DNA of 5,325 bases, taken from contig JAKSUE010000104.1 of the NCBI GenBank assembly GCA_024409165.1, positions 1 to 5,325 on the forward strand. Reading direction: 5' to 3'. The position numbers and the translations under genes were made by a program. Below the pieces are notes generated by a model. It searched no databases. It worked only from the letters and a program-made list of their open reading frames with translations, and was not told the origin of the DNA. Within the stretch, counting starts at the first letter, position 1. Each line of letters starts with the position of its first letter. This DNA comes from an archaeon (GTDB lineage Archaea; Methanobacteriota; Methanobacteria; Methanobacteriales; Methanobacteriaceae). Shown one piece after another: positions 4,623 through 5,325 of the stretch.

Positions 4623-5051
4623 ATGATGATTATTAACGGTGAAGGACATATTTTAGGAAGACTTGCTAGTGTAGTTAGTAAGAAACTTCTTGAAGGCGAA
4701 GAAGTTGTTGTTCTCAACGCTGAAAAAATAATGTTAACTGGTAATAAAGATTGGGCTTATGCTAAGTACAAACAAAGAGTAGATAGAAAATCTATTTCTA
4801 ACCCTCGTGACTTAGGTCCTAAATACCCAAGAAGACCAGAAGATATATTCAGAAGAACTGTAAGAGGTATGTTACCTTTCAAAAAATCTAAAGGTAAAGT
4901 TGCTTTTAAAGGTTTAAAAGCTTTCGTTGGAGTTCCTGAAGAATATGCTGACATGGAACTTGTAACTGTACCTGAAGCTGAATATACTAACATTAAAAAA
5001 GGTATGGAATTAGGAGAAATTTCTAAACTTTTAGGTGCTAAATTTGAATAA
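4623..5051 (+). CDS. rpl13: Large subunit ribosomal protein L13 (uL13)
   Basis: The 142-residue product is 50S protein L13, an early-assembling binder of 23S rRNA. Family features are INGEGHILGRLAS at the N-terminus, VVVLNAEKIMLTGNK at about 28-42, and RRTVRGMLPFKKSKGKVAFK followed by GLKAFVGVP at about 77-105, the L13 signature region. The length agrees with archaeal L13. Two adjacent ATGs (4623 and 4626) are available. AAGGGGAT at 4609-4616 lies 6 to 10 bases before them, so the start could be one codon later, giving MIING. It follows rpl18e closely and is the last gene before a 127-base gap. Confidence 0.96.
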   Translation: MMIINGEGHILGRLASVVSKKLLEGEEVVVLNAEKIMLTGNKDWAYAKYKQRVDRKSISNPRDLGPKYPRRPEDIFRRTVRGMLPFKKSKGKVAFKGLKAFVGVPEEYADMELVTVPEAEYTNIKKGMELGEISKLLGAKFE

Positions 5052-5178
5052 ATCCTTAAATAAATCAGTGATTTGTTTTTGAATTTATTAATTTAGTTTG
5101 ATTAGAAATTTACTAATTTAAGTTGTTGAAATGTTTATGAATTATTATATTTTATAATTAATTATGGAGTGTAATTAT
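5052..5178 (+). promoter_or_regulatory. AT-rich gap before rps9 with possible promoter
   Basis: This 127-base spacer has no reading frame of note and is much longer than the spacers from rps4 to rpl13. TATA-like stretches occur at about 5133-5140 and 5145-5156. A start site from the first would fall near 5158-5162 and give a short leader containing the rps9 ribosome binding site. The 15-base string at 5117-5131 nearly repeats one upstream of rps13. A promoter is plausible but not proven; rps9 may also be read through from rpl13. Confidence 0.4.
5166..5171 (+). promoter_or_regulatory. Ribosome binding site deciding the rps9 start
   Basis: GGAGTG lies seven bases before the ATG at 5179. An in-frame ATG at 5164 overlaps it and is rejected as a start for that reason. 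Confidence 0.75.
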
Positions 5179-5325
5179 ATGAAAGTTGTTCATACTAGCG
5201 GTAAGCGTAAAACAGCTATTGCAAGAGGTACTGTAAAAGAAGGTACTGGTAAAGTTAGAATTAACAAAGTTCCTTTAGAACTTTATTCTCCAGAACTTGC
5301 ACGTTTAAAATTAACCGAACCATTA
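5179..5325 (+). CDS. rps9: Small subunit ribosomal protein S9 (uS9), 3' end beyond the window
   Basis: The first 49 codons are present and the frame runs off the window edge without a stop. The translation begins MKVVHTSGKRKTAIARGTV and continues KEGTGKVRINKVPLEL, the conserved N-terminal part of S9, a 30S head protein whose C-terminal tail (not in the window) reaches the P-site tRNA. The motif SGKRKTAIARGTV is diagnostic. The start at 5179 is fixed by GGAGTG and by family N-termini close to MKVVHTSGKRK. The 127-base gap ahead of it is unusual within this cluster and may mean separate transcription. Confidence 0.94.
   Translation, partial: MKVVHTSGKRKTAIARGTVKEGTGKVRINKVPLELYSPELARLKLTEPL

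Noticed and set aside
4757..4993. Minus-strand open frame opposite rpl13
   Set aside because: It is antisense to a conserved gene with nothing to support expression.

Overview
The window looks like a chromosomal segment of a very AT-rich methanogenic archaeon, most likely a member of the Methanobacteriaceae such as Methanobrevibacter. The grounds are the archaeal gene order S13-S4-S11-Rpo3-L18e-L13-S9, an RNA polymerase subunit Rpo3 with a ferredoxin-like cysteine motif, archaeal TATA boxes, strong GGAGG-type ribosome binding sites, a tRNA gene without an encoded CCA, and dominant TTA/AGA/AAA codons. The genus is inferred from overall character, not from a database search.

Region by region: bases 2-433 (+) are the 3' part of a small PH-like/SHOCT protein gene that is open to the window edge. 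Bases 422-1333 (-) are a TPR-repeat protein gene that converges on it with a 12-base overlap and contains two low-complexity in-frame repeat tracts. Bases 1334-1502 are a divergent promoter region with one TATA box facing left (TPR gene) and one facing right (tRNA). Bases 1503-1587 (+) are tRNA-Ser(GGA). Bases 1588-1955 have no convincing protein gene, but hold an inverted repeat followed by a T run, a roughly 80-base nested hairpin, and small GC-richer hairpins just upstream of rps13. From 1956 to the window end runs a ribosomal protein/RNA polymerase cluster on the plus strand: rps13, rps4, rps11, rpo3, rpl18e, rpl13 and the first 49 codons of rps9.

The cluster makes components of the 30S subunit (S13, S4, S11, S9), the 50S subunit (L18e, L13) and the alpha-like subunit Rpo3 of RNA polymerase. 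Tight spacing from rps4 to rpl13, including a one-base stop/start overlap at rpo3-rpl18e, points to one transcript with translational coupling. A 127-base gap before rps9 may hold a second promoter.

No defence system, mobile element or CRISPR array is visible. The part least explained by known genes is the structured leader at about 1674-1940, ahead of an operon that is the archaeal counterpart of the bacterial alpha operon, which is known in E. coli to be controlled through its leader by S4. Whether this leader does anything similar is untested inference.
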